Part shown: in pieces, positions 51,174 through 58,933 of the stretch
Numbering within the stretch: the first letter of the stretch is position 1
Layout of the letters: every line of letters starts with the position of its first letter
NCBI GenBank assembly: GCA_036504595.1
Contig: DASXUX010000083.1
Coordinates: forward strand, 81,412 to 145,411
Source: DASXUX01 sp036504595
GTDB lineage: Bacteria; Planctomycetota; SZUA-567; H5-PLA8
Reading direction: 5' to 3'
DNA length: 64,000 nucleotides
Notes under the pieces: model-generated
What the model saw: the letters and a program-made list of their open reading frames with translations, nothing else
Told to the model about the DNA's origin: nothing
Database searches by the model: none
Position numbers and translations under genes: made by a program

Positions 51174-52184
51174 CTACTTCTTTTCTGCCGGCTTGGTGTC
51201 GTCTTTCTTCGGTTCTTCCTTTTTCGGCTCAGACTTCGTGTCTGCAGCTCTCGCCGGTGTCGCAGGAGTCGGAGTCACCGGTGGAACCGGAGCCGTCGCT
51301 CCCGGCGGCGGAACCGGCGCGGGCGGCTGCTTCACGGGTGGAGCTTTTCCATCGGGGAGGGCCTTGCCGAAACCAGAAACCAGCGAACGGATGTAGTCGG
51401 CTTGTTCGCGCCAAGCACTGCGGTATTCCGGCGGGATATCGCCATCCGGCGTCTTGGAGTTGATCGAGTCGAACGGGCGCAAGACTTCGGAGAGCTTGGC
51501 GCGGGCCAGTTCGCAATCCTTGTCCTTGTCGGCCTTGTTCTCCCGCTTCAGTGAGCGGAGATAGTACAGGCGTCCAAGCTGTGCGGACATCTTGCTGTAG
51601 AGCGGATGTGATTCCCAGTCTTTGAGTTTTTCATCGAGCAGTTTGATCGCGCCGTCGTAATCCTGCTGCTGTTCCAGCACGAGCGCTTCGCCTTCCAGCG
51701 CAAACGGGGCGAAGGTCTGGCCCATGGACGTCTTGTTGTTTGCGTAAGGCTCCTGAGTGGCGATTAGATCGAAGCTGCTCTTGGCGTTGCTCAAAGCCTT
51801 CACCTGATCTTCTTTGCTCTTAGCAGGGTTGGTACCTTCCTTGAAGTACAGATTGCCCAAGCGCATCAGAACGTATGCATGCGCAGCGGTGCCCTTGACC
51901 TTTCCCGCAACAGACTCAAGCGCGGGAATCTGCTCCTCCGGTTTATTCTTGTCTTTCAGCGCCTTATAAACTTCATCCCATTGCGTCTGGGATTGAGCTT
52001 CGCGGTTGCTGTCATTCCACCAGACGACGGTCAGGACGATCAGCCCGACGACGGCGAGCACCAGACACGCGGTAACGACCCAACGTGCCCACTGCGCGAT
52101 TTCCTCCATAGACTGTCGGCGTCGTGCGCGGTCGTCTTCGACGCTGGGGCTTGTTGCGGGACGAGTAACTACCGGTGCAGCCAT
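51174..52184 (-). CDS. Single-pass membrane protein with TPR-like helical region
   Basis: 336 residues. Cytosolic N-terminus (~33 residues), one membrane helix (VVTACLVLAVVGLIVLTVVWW, about 35-55), then an extracytoplasmic helical region with TPR-like repeats (AHAYVLMRLGNLYFKEGT, FALEGEALVLEQQQDYDGA) and a Pro/Lys-rich disordered tail (PVPPPGATAPVPP). The layout recalls YfgM-type ancillary translocon proteins, but sequence motifs do not prove it. Lies 103 bp upstream of rluD on the same strand. Confidence 0.7.
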   Translation of the reverse strand: MAAPVVTRPATSPSVEDDRARRRQSMEEIAQWARWVVTACLVLAVVGLIVLTVVWWNDSNREAQSQTQWDEVYKALKDKNKPEEQIPALESVAGKVKGTAAHAYVLMRLGNLYFKEGTNPAKSKEDQVKALSNAKSSFDLIATQEPYANNKTSMGQTFAPFALEGEALVLEQQQDYDGAIKLLDEKLKDWESHPLYSKMSAQLGRLYYLRSLKRENKADKDKDCELARAKLSEVLRPFDSINSKTPDGDIPPEYRSAWREQADYIRSLVSGFGKALPDGKAPPVKQPPAPVPPPGATAPVPPVTPTPATPARAADTKSEPKKEEPKKDDTKPAEKK

Positions 52185-52343
52185 GAAAGAGGTTTAACTC
52201 CTACGTGAGACGCCAGATAAAAAACTACGCGGACGCCTAAAGCGCCCGCGAGTAACCTAACGACTACGCTAAAATACGAAAAGATGTCGCGGAAGTCAAC
52301 TGCGGAAGCCCGGATTGCGCGGTGAACCTGCAAAGTGGTCGCA

Positions 52344-52727
52344 CTATGCCGACGCAATAAACCCACCGATCACAGATAGGATCGGCTTCAGTTGCTTATG
52401 CACCGGATCGACGTCCACGCCGAAATTCTCCAGCGCCGTCGCACCCAGCAGAAACAGCGATCCTTTCGGTGCAAACATGACCGGACAGGGAATGCTGCCC
52501 GGCTGTCCCTCTATCTGAAAGTCGCAAAAGCCCAATAAGCGGGCCTCCTGCCGTCCGTCCGCTAGAACGACGGTTCGAGTGGCCACAGGTTCCACGGCAA
52601 GGCGCTGAAGATAATCCTCGGGCACGAAGGAATAAATCGCCCCTGTGTCAACCCAGAACTCCTCGTCGAAGAATAGTTCCGGCTTTTTGCTGTTCGCTAC
52701 GCGCACCTTTTTCTTAAAGATACCCAC
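52344..52727 (-). CDS. Retropepsin-like aspartic protease-fold protein
   Basis: 127 residues from GTG 52727, chosen because GGGAGG lies exactly 6 nt upstream (a GTG at 52748 lacks one). FWVDTGAIYSFVPEDYL carries the DTGA flap/active-site motif and LLGATALENFGVDVDP the second hallmark of small bacterial retropepsin-like proteins. It would act as a homodimer. Substrates of this group are largely unknown. Stands alone between the TPR protein and pfkA. Confidence 0.8.
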   Translation of the reverse strand: MGIFKKKVRVANSKKPELFFDEEFWVDTGAIYSFVPEDYLQRLAVEPVATRTVVLADGRQEARLLGFCDFQIEGQPGSIPCPVMFAPKGSLFLLGATALENFGVDVDPVHKQLKPILSVIGGFIASA

Positions 52728-52797
52728 ACGCCGCCTCCCGATAACCACTATTTAGTCTCACGCAGACTCTGGCAGTTGTCAAGAAGGGCCTCCAGGC

Positions 52798-53772
52798 TCA
52801 CATACCGAGCACCTTCGCCATCGACAGCAGTTCGGGATCCAGTGGCTTAGTAATGGACAACGCTTCTTGCAGCGGCGTCGTCTTAATGGAGCCCCGGACC
52901 ATGCCGACCAGCACCCCACGTTCTCCCCGTTTAAGCGCCGCGATCGCTCCTGCACCCAAGCGTGTGCCGAGCAAGCGGTCCTGGGCTGTGGGCGCGCCGC
53001 CGCGCTGCACGTGGCCAAGCAGCGTCACCCGCAGATCGAAACCAGTGCTGGCTTTGTGCTCCTTAAAGTATGCGGCCATCGCTTCCGCGTTGTAGCGAGC
53101 GCCTTCGGCGACGACGGCCAGCGCGTGCGGCTTGCCGCGTTCGTAGGCACTGCGCAACTCAGCCGCGACTTCCTCGGGCTTGGTCTCAAATTCCGGGATC
53201 ACGACCACTTCGGCGCCGCCAGCGATTCCGGCCATCAACGCAAGGTAGCCGCAGTTGCGGCCCATGACTTCGAGCAGAAACGCGCGCTGGTGAGAAGACG
53301 CGGTGGTCTTGAGCCGGTCCAGCGCCTCCAGAGCGATATTGAGGGCCGTGTCCACGCCGATGGTGATGTCGCTCCCGCCGAGGTCGTTGTCGATCGTGGA
53401 CGCGACGCCGGCAACTGGAAAGTCAAGTTGCGAGAGCGCGAGCGCGCCAGCCTGTGAACCATTTCCGCCGATGACGACCAGCGCACCAATCTCGCGCTGC
53501 CGCAGTCCATCCAGGGCCTGCTTGCGGCCAGTTTCGGACTTGAACTCCGGGCAGCGTGCGCTGCCCAGGATCGTGCCGCCATGCTGCATGATCCCGCCGA
53601 CGGAACGGGCGTTGAGCGGTTCCAGGCGGCCACTGATCAGACCGGCGTAGCCGTTGCGGACGCCGAAGACTTCCCAGCCCTCCGCGATGGCGCAGCGGGT
53701 GACTGCACGGATGGCAGCGTTCATTCCGGGGGCGTCGCCACCGGACGTCAGCACGGCGATTTTCTGGGTCAC
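52798..53772 (-). CDS. pfkA: ATP-type 6-phosphofructokinase with Asp-to-Asn change
   Basis: 324 residues from GTG 53772 (AGGAG 10 nt upstream). Motifs in order: LTSGGDAPGMNAAIRAV, IGGNGSQAGA, STIDNDLGGSDITIGVDTAL, SSHQRAFLLEVMGRNCGY, TLLGHVQRGG. The Gly at the position equivalent to E. coli 104 is kept and position 124 is not Lys, both pointing to ATP rather than PPi. The GGDGS motif is GGNGS, replacing the Mg-binding Asp103; this variant occurs in other PFK clades as far as I know. Catalyses the committed glycolytic step in the cytosol. A 110-bp repeat ends 3 bp before its ribosome-binding site. Confidence 0.9.
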   Translation of the reverse strand: MTQKIAVLTSGGDAPGMNAAIRAVTRCAIAEGWEVFGVRNGYAGLISGRLEPLNARSVGGIMQHGGTILGSARCPEFKSETGRKQALDGLRQREIGALVVIGGNGSQAGALALSQLDFPVAGVASTIDNDLGGSDITIGVDTALNIALEALDRLKTTASSHQRAFLLEVMGRNCGYLALMAGIAGGAEVVVIPEFETKPEEVAAELRSAYERGKPHALAVVAEGARYNAEAMAAYFKEHKASTGFDLRVTLLGHVQRGGAPTAQDRLLGTRLGAGAIAALKRGERGVLVGMVRGSIKTTPLQEALSITKPLDPELLSMAKVLGM

Positions 53773-53789
53773 GGTATGAATTCTCCTAA

Positions 53790-53900
53790 TGTGGCACGCT
53801 TGTGTTCGCGCGGCTTTTTGTGCGAACTCAAGCGTGCAGTCCACGCTCGGCGCTCGCATGCGACCGCGCCAGACTGGCGGCGCCAGTCACATGTGTGCCG
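53790..53900. repeat. About 110-bp dispersed repeat, copy 2 (reverse orientation)
   Basis: Reverse complement aligns with 49982-50095: GTGGCACGC end, TTCGCGCGGCTTTTTG, GAACTCAAGCGTGCAG, GGCGGCGCCAGT, CATGTGTGCC. It fills the gap between pfkA and the ABC-2 permease. Confidence 0.8.
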
Positions 53901-53903
53901 CAA

Positions 53904-54896
53904 TTACGCTAATTCGCGACGTGAGAATAGCGCGGAAGCGACGGCCATCAAGACAATGCCGTAAAGGAGAGCGTAAATTGTGGAGCCGGCCAGGACGTCC
54001 CAGGGAATTGAGATCGGTTTTTCAATGAACGCGGTCGCCAGCGCGTCGGTGTTGTTGAACTGGTCGAGGTCCGGCAGGATTGCTCGCAGCACGTGGCCCA
54101 GCACTGTCAGTTCATTCTCCGAGGTGCGGAATGGCCCAACCAAGGCGCTGGACGCATGACCCAGCACGCAGAAGGCCGCAGTGCCGATCGCTGATTGGAC
54201 CAAGGTCAAGCGTGTGGCTAAGGCTACCGCAACGGCGGCCACAACGCACGCGTGCAGACAGATAGAAATCAAGCCCGGGATCAGGCGCCATTCCCAGACC
54301 GTTTGCGCCGGCGCTTTGATCCCAAGAAACACCAGAAGGAAGATGGACGCGGATACATAGGCGACCCAAAAGGCACTGACCATCGGTAGGCCGCGATTGA
54401 GCAGTAATCGCAGAGTCGTAAGCACCGTGAAAAGCCCGACGCCGATCAGCACGGCCAGACCGACGCCCAGAGGAAAGTTCGGATCCTGGACCTCGCCAAT
54501 GTAACGCTGACTGCGCAAGGTCGTCAGCAGCACAATGGCCATCAGCGCCACGAAGGCGCAGCCAGCGCAGGCAATACCGAGGTATTTCCCGATGAGAAAC
54601 TCCTCGCGGCGCAGAGGCTTGGAGAGCATGGTCAATGCCGTGCGGCCCTCAATTTCATCGGTGATGGTCGTGCTCGCCGTAAGCAACACGAGAATGGTTG
54701 AGGCGGTCAGGATCGTAGACATCCCGAGGTCAATGGTCATCTTGGCTTCTTCACCAAGATGGAAAAACGCAAAGAACGGCGAAAGCGCGGTCATCGCGAC
54801 GGCTGCTATCAGCAACAGAAAGAAAGCGGGCTGACGGAGACCTTCGGTTCCCGTCAAGACGGCGACAGCCCAAACTCGTTTGAAACTGCGTGTCAT
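53904..54896 (-). CDS. ABC-2-type transporter permease
   Basis: 330 residues with six to eight membrane helices and GGAG 8 nt before ATG 54896. DEIEGRTALTMLSKPLRREEFLIGKYLG is the cytosolic coupling segment typical of ABC-2 permeases, which export lipids, polysaccharides or drugs, or act in copper/lipoprotein systems. No ATPase gene is next to it, so the partner is elsewhere. Next gene in the same direction is pfkA, separated by the 110-bp repeat. Substrate unknown. Confidence 0.82.
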   Translation of the reverse strand: MTRSFKRVWAVAVLTGTEGLRQPAFFLLLIAAVAMTALSPFFAFFHLGEEAKMTIDLGMSTILTASTILVLLTASTTITDEIEGRTALTMLSKPLRREEFLIGKYLGIACAGCAFVALMAIVLLTTLRSQRYIGEVQDPNFPLGVGLAVLIGVGLFTVLTTLRLLLNRGLPMVSAFWVAYVSASIFLLVFLGIKAPAQTVWEWRLIPGLISICLHACVVAAVAVALATRLTLVQSAIGTAAFCVLGHASSALVGPFRTSENELTVLGHVLRAILPDLDQFNNTDALATAFIEKPISIPWDVLAGSTIYALLYGIVLMAVASALFSRRELA

Positions 54897-55265
54897 TTAA
54901 CCGCTCCGGAACAGCAAATACCCATACGCAAGGTAAGGGCGGGCAAGCAAAACGTAAAGGCCAAGTTCGGCCCGTGCACGCTCTTTATACGTGCAACTGC
55001 CAAAATCAGTTCGGCGCGAGGGCAGGGCAGTGCGCGAGTTGTGATCGACCCGCTGCAAACGCATGTCCGGAATCGTTTTGCCGAAGTTCCTGTCGGAAAC
55101 CTGACGATACTGGAGTCTGTGCCATTAAGCGTTGGTGCAATAGGTGTTTTTAAGGTGCTCTGATCTTGACAGGGTTTGCGAAAGATCATAGAGTCTCGTC
55201 CGACTTCCATTGAATTCACTCCGCGCCCGTCGCGTAAAGACGGTGCGCAGTTGGAGATTGCAAGC
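54897..55265. other. Divergent intergenic region
   Basis: About 370 bp. Besides the promoter at 55166, I see no open frame, tRNA-like fold or repeat of the families listed here, which makes it one of the few large gaps free of heptamer repeats. Confidence 0.5.
55166..55194 (+). promoter_or_regulatory. Strong sigma-70-type promoter of the coiled-coil/BRCT-like gene pair
   Basis: TTGACA at 55166, 17-nt spacer, TAGAGT at 55189. Predicted start near 55201, giving a leader of about 65 nt. The best consensus promoter in the window. Confidence 0.65.
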
Positions 55266-56561
55266 ATGAAAGAAGAAAGCGGGCCGCTGATCGCCCTGAT
55301 CCTCTTCGTGATTCTCAGCGCGTTGTTCGGCACCTTCGCCTGGATGAAGAATCAGGAACTCAACGGCGATACGCCCGATAAGTCCAAAGACGCTGAAATT
55401 GCCAAGTTGAAGGCATCGATCAAGGCGGACGAAGGCGAGATCGATTTGTTGCGCTCTCGCGAGGCGCGCTTGCGCAAGGAAATTCGAGTTCAGCAGGCCG
55501 AATACGACCTGAACTCGGACCTGTTCGCGGTTTATGGCGGCGAATACGAGCGTCGGCGGCTGTTGGTCGCTTGGGCCGACGGATTCCAGAAGCAGGCCGT
55601 GGACTTGTCCGGCACGGTAAACAAACTCAAGAGCGAGACGCTGACGCGACTGACCAAAGACACGTCTGATGCCCGAGAAAAGATGGAGAAAGACCTGCAG
55701 GAAAAGAATACGGCCAAAGAAGAGGCGATGGGCCGCACGCGCAAGGTTAAGGAGGAGTTCGAGGCGGACAGCAAGAAAGTCCGCCAGGTTCGCAACTACG
55801 AACAGTCCGCCCTCGATGAATCCAAGAGCGAACTGGCCGACCTGACGCAACGCGAGGTCGAGCGCGCCGATGTCATGATGCAGCCGGACGGCAAAGTGAT
55901 CCTTTCCGACCCGGTGCATAACACGATCGTGATCGACATCGGGACATCCGTTGGGGTGAAGAACGGTTATCGCTTTGAAGTTTTCACGATGCGCCCGGGC
56001 AAGAAGAAAGCGGTAAAAGGCTATATCGAAGTCCGGCACGCCGACCCGAGCAAGTCTGAATGCCTTATCGTTCAGCGCCCGACCGCGCTGCCTCGCGATC
56101 CGCTCTCGAACTACACCGCCAAAGAGCCGGAGGAAATGTTCAGTCCATACCAGCAATCAGGCAAGAAAGAGTACAGCGCTCAAGCCCTGACGGGTGCTTC
56201 GAAGCCGATGGTGCTGGGCATGAGCAAGACGGACCCGATTGTAGAAGGGGATTTCGTTCAGAACCCATTGTTCGCGCCCGGAAAGAACTTCACCTACTAC
56301 ATCGCCGGCGCAAAGGAAATAGTCGGCGAGCGGCAGAAGAGCGCGATTCTCTATCGATGGACTGAGATCAAGTCAATGATTGAATTCTACGGCGGTAAAG
56401 TATCGCCGGTCGCGGATACCACGGTCAATTACGTCATTGCTCAGAAGAAACCGGGCGAAGACGGCACGCAGCAGGAAATAGACGAGTACAAGAAGGCGGT
56501 GAACCTGGGTCTGCCGGTGATCTACGAGTGGGAACTCTTCCGGTTCCTTGAGAAGAAGTAG
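55266..56561 (+). CDS. Membrane-anchored coiled-coil protein with C-terminal BRCT-like domain (gene 1 of pair)
   Basis: 431 residues from ATG 55266 (TTGGAG about 10 nt upstream). One membrane helix (PLIALILFVILSALFGTFAW, 7-26); long charged coiled coil (about 40-205); a beta domain (about 207-275; DPVHNTIVIDIGTSVGVKNG) resembling the MreC-type fold; a linker with GDFVQNPLF; and a BRCT-like end (342-431: FTYYIAGAKE, FYGGKVSPVADTTVNYVIA, GLPVIYEWELFRFLEKK). The GG turn, VNYVIA strand and W near the end fit the BRCT pattern. Topology is probably N-in, placing the BRCT-like part outside the cytosol. Function unknown; same design as the next gene. Confidence 0.75.
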   Translation: MKEESGPLIALILFVILSALFGTFAWMKNQELNGDTPDKSKDAEIAKLKASIKADEGEIDLLRSREARLRKEIRVQQAEYDLNSDLFAVYGGEYERRRLLVAWADGFQKQAVDLSGTVNKLKSETLTRLTKDTSDAREKMEKDLQEKNTAKEEAMGRTRKVKEEFEADSKKVRQVRNYEQSALDESKSELADLTQREVERADVMMQPDGKVILSDPVHNTIVIDIGTSVGVKNGYRFEVFTMRPGKKKAVKGYIEVRHADPSKSECLIVQRPTALPRDPLSNYTAKEPEEMFSPYQQSGKKEYSAQALTGASKPMVLGMSKTDPIVEGDFVQNPLFAPGKNFTYYIAGAKEIVGERQKSAILYRWTEIKSMIEFYGGKVSPVADTTVNYVIAQKKPGEDGTQQEIDEYKKAVNLGLPVIYEWELFRFLEKK

Positions 56562-56629
56562 CCCGGGTTGTTCGTGCCAGAGCGGTGCCGGCGGGACGCT
56601 GGCGGTACTAGTGGAGCAACGAAACGTCC

Positions 56630-58414
56630 ATGTCCACAAAACAGACGGTCATCTTCACCTTCATGCTCGTGTTCCTGGCGACCGCGTTGGGTTCGGCGGG
56701 TGCGTGGTTCCATCTCGGGACCGAACTGGACAGCCGCGAGAAGACCATCGAGCAACTGAAGTTGCAGAAGCAGTTGCTGAAAAACGTCATTGAGGGAACG
56801 CCGACACAGAAGGGTTTGAAGGATATCGTTGAGCACCCGACCGAAGGCCTGAAGGCCAAGCTGACCGAGGCGACCAACCGAGCCACAGCGGTGATCGGAA
56901 CCGATGACAGCGGCATGCTCAAGAACCGGCAGGTGCTGTACGACCAAAAAGAGCCGGAGATGACCAAGAACCTCGAGGACGCGAAGACAAAGTGGAAGGC
57001 GTTGTACGACGAATGGGCCAAGCTCAACGGTGACATTGAGGGCGCAGCCAAGAAGCTTCAGGCTCAGGGCGCGGAAAAAGAACAGAAGATCACAGAAGCA
57101 CAAGGCGAACTGGAACGCGAACTTGTCACAGAAACAACCGAAAAGAAGCGCATTACTGAAGAGCGGCGCAAGGTGACCGATGAGCTCGCGCAGATCCGCG
57201 CCACGCACGAACAGACGCAGGATAAGATCTCCGAAGTCGCACGTGAAACCCGCAAGATCGACAAGATCGTTCCACAGGGAAAAGTGCTCGCGGCCGCCGA
57301 CGATCTTAAGCTGCTCACCATCGATAAGGGCCGCGACGACGGGATCAAGAAAGGGATGCTGTTCACCGTATATTCGAGCCGGCACGCTGGTCTGGTCAAG
57401 ATGGCGCTGATCGAAATCACCGCAGTTCACAGTTCGTCCTCCGACGCGGTCATTGTTCCGGCGAAGCGCATTAACTTGCAGGATCCGGTCACGGGCTGGG
57501 TTCCCTCTGATGCAGCCATGCGCTACTCGGTGTACTCGGCCGGCGGCCAGGACGAGAATTCCGCCGTCGAACTGGTCAAACCCAAGACGCGCCAGGATCG
57601 CATCGAGGCATACCGCCTGCTGAAGATGGAGCGCGAAGGCGGAAGAGAGAAGGTGGATGAATACCTGGCCAACCAGACCGCCCCCACGGCGCCGCCAGTG
57701 GAAGTCGGCAAGGGCTTCACCCCGATCATGTCCGGCGACTGGATTCACAACCCCGACTTTGTGCCGATCGTCTCCGAGGCCGAGTATCAGAAACAGGTCA
57801 CGGGCGAGCTATTGAAGATGCAGGACGTCAACCTTTCGACGCTGGTGTTCTACGTTTCCGAGAGCGTGCGCCCGTACCGGCGCGAATTCCTCAAGCGCCT
57901 GTGCGAACGGAATCGCTGCCGCGTGAACGATGTCATGAGCCCGGACGTAAACTATGTGGTGGTGCCACCGGCCATGAGCGATATCGCGGCGCTGCAAGCC
58001 GATCTTGAGCCCACCAAGGCTAAGGAAGATGTTTCGGCTGAGATAAAGTCCAAGCGCAAGACCCTTGAATCGCTGCTGGAGGCCAAGAAGATCGGCTCGC
58101 TCGCCATCGCCGAAGACAAAATGGAAGACCTGTTCCTGCAGCGGCAGCGCAAAACCGAGTTGCTCCGCGGGAAGGCCATCCAGCCTGGCCGCAGCACGTT
58201 CTATGTCGCCGGAGACACTAAGGACCGTTCCGTAGATCAGACCCGCAAGTTCATCGCCGAACGCGGCGGCGTGCCCATGAGCGAACTGGATGCGGGCGTT
58301 GACTACGTCGTGGTCGGCAGCGGCCTCTCGCCGGAGTTCTACGAAAAAGTCAAGAAACTGGGCGTCAAGATCATCCGCGAAGACGAACTTAACCGGTTCT
58401 TCGGCCTGGAGTAA
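56630..58414 (+). CDS. Membrane-anchored coiled-coil protein with BRCT-like domain(s) (gene 2 of pair)
   Basis: 594 residues. Membrane helix about 8-28 (IFTFMLVFLATALGSAGAWF), coiled coil about 33-225, beta domain about 222-285 (LKLLTIDKGRDDGIKKGMLF), linker with the conserved GDWIHNPDFVP (compare GDFVQNPLF in gene 1), a diverged BRCT-like segment about 400-450 (TLVFYVSESV, VNYVVVPP) and a clearer one at 522-594 (STFYVAGDTK, FIAERGGVPMSELDAGVDYV, LGVKIIREDELNRFFGLE). 68 bp after gene 1, ending in a terminator. Probably a hetero-oligomer with gene 1. Role unknown; scaffold or envelope-organising functions are guesses. Confidence 0.75.
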   Translation: MSTKQTVIFTFMLVFLATALGSAGAWFHLGTELDSREKTIEQLKLQKQLLKNVIEGTPTQKGLKDIVEHPTEGLKAKLTEATNRATAVIGTDDSGMLKNRQVLYDQKEPEMTKNLEDAKTKWKALYDEWAKLNGDIEGAAKKLQAQGAEKEQKITEAQGELERELVTETTEKKRITEERRKVTDELAQIRATHEQTQDKISEVARETRKIDKIVPQGKVLAAADDLKLLTIDKGRDDGIKKGMLFTVYSSRHAGLVKMALIEITAVHSSSSDAVIVPAKRINLQDPVTGWVPSDAAMRYSVYSAGGQDENSAVELVKPKTRQDRIEAYRLLKMEREGGREKVDEYLANQTAPTAPPVEVGKGFTPIMSGDWIHNPDFVPIVSEAEYQKQVTGELLKMQDVNLSTLVFYVSESVRPYRREFLKRLCERNRCRVNDVMSPDVNYVVVPPAMSDIAALQADLEPTKAKEDVSAEIKSKRKTLESLLEAKKIGSLAIAEDKMEDLFLQRQRKTELLRGKAIQPGRSTFYVAGDTKDRSVDQTRKFIAERGGVPMSELDAGVDYVVVGSGLSPEFYEKVKKLGVKIIREDELNRFFGLE

Positions 58415-58437
58415 CGGCAGTCAGGATTCAAGCGTTC

Positions 58438-58468
58438 AACGGCCGCCGCAAGGCGGCCGTTTTGTTGG
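58438..58468 (+). terminator. Rho-independent terminator with GCAA tetraloop
   Basis: AACGGCCGCC, loop GCAA, GGCGGCCGTT followed by TTGTT. It closes the two-gene coiled-coil/BRCT-like unit. Confidence 0.85.
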
Positions 58469-58511
58469 CAGCGTATTTCGAATCGCGCTCAACTGTGGTC
58501 CGACGACGGTT

Positions 58512-58892
58512 CTACTTCGCCGTCATCATCGGGTCCAACCGTTGCACCAGCGCGCGCGTGAAGCCCGGAATTTCGCGTAGATCCCAGACCGATGTAAATG
58601 CGCCGCGCTTGCGGCGCTCCTGAAGAATAAGCTGCGCGCGACGCGGTCCGATGCCGGGCAGCATCTCCAGTTCGGGCGCTGTGGCGGTATTCAGGTCCAG
58701 ACGCCAGCTTGCACTTGGCAGCAGGCTTGTCTCGCCGATCTTGACGGAGACCATTTCAAGGCTCCCGTCGCAGCCGGCTTTCCAATGGCAGGAGACAGCC
58801 CAAAGGCTGACGGCAAACATCAGCATGGCCCAGGCCAGCAACTCGCGCATCGTCAGGCTGGAGAGGGTGGGGGACCCCAAGGGTGAAATCAT
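58512..58892 (-). CDS. ComEA-like helix-hairpin-helix protein
   Basis: 126 residues from ATG 58892 (ATG 58850 is an alternative; neither has a clear ribosome-binding site). A membrane segment about 19-34 (LAWAMLMFAVSLWAVS) is followed by a ComEA-type HhH pair at about 66-124: LDLNTATAPELEMLPGIGPR and TSVWDLREIPGFTRALVQRL. ComEA-like proteins bind incoming DNA outside the membrane during transformation; single HhH proteins of this size are also found outside competence loci. 41 bp downstream of the HpnP-like gene, same strand. Confidence 0.82.
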   Translation of the reverse strand: MISPLGSPTLSSLTMRELLAWAMLMFAVSLWAVSCHWKAGCDGSLEMVSVKIGETSLLPSASWRLDLNTATAPELEMLPGIGPRRAQLILQERRKRGAFTSVWDLREIPGFTRALVQRLDPMMTAK

Positions 58893-58933
58893 GGCAATGT
58901 CGCCGCCTCATTATTCTGACGGGCGATCGAGGG

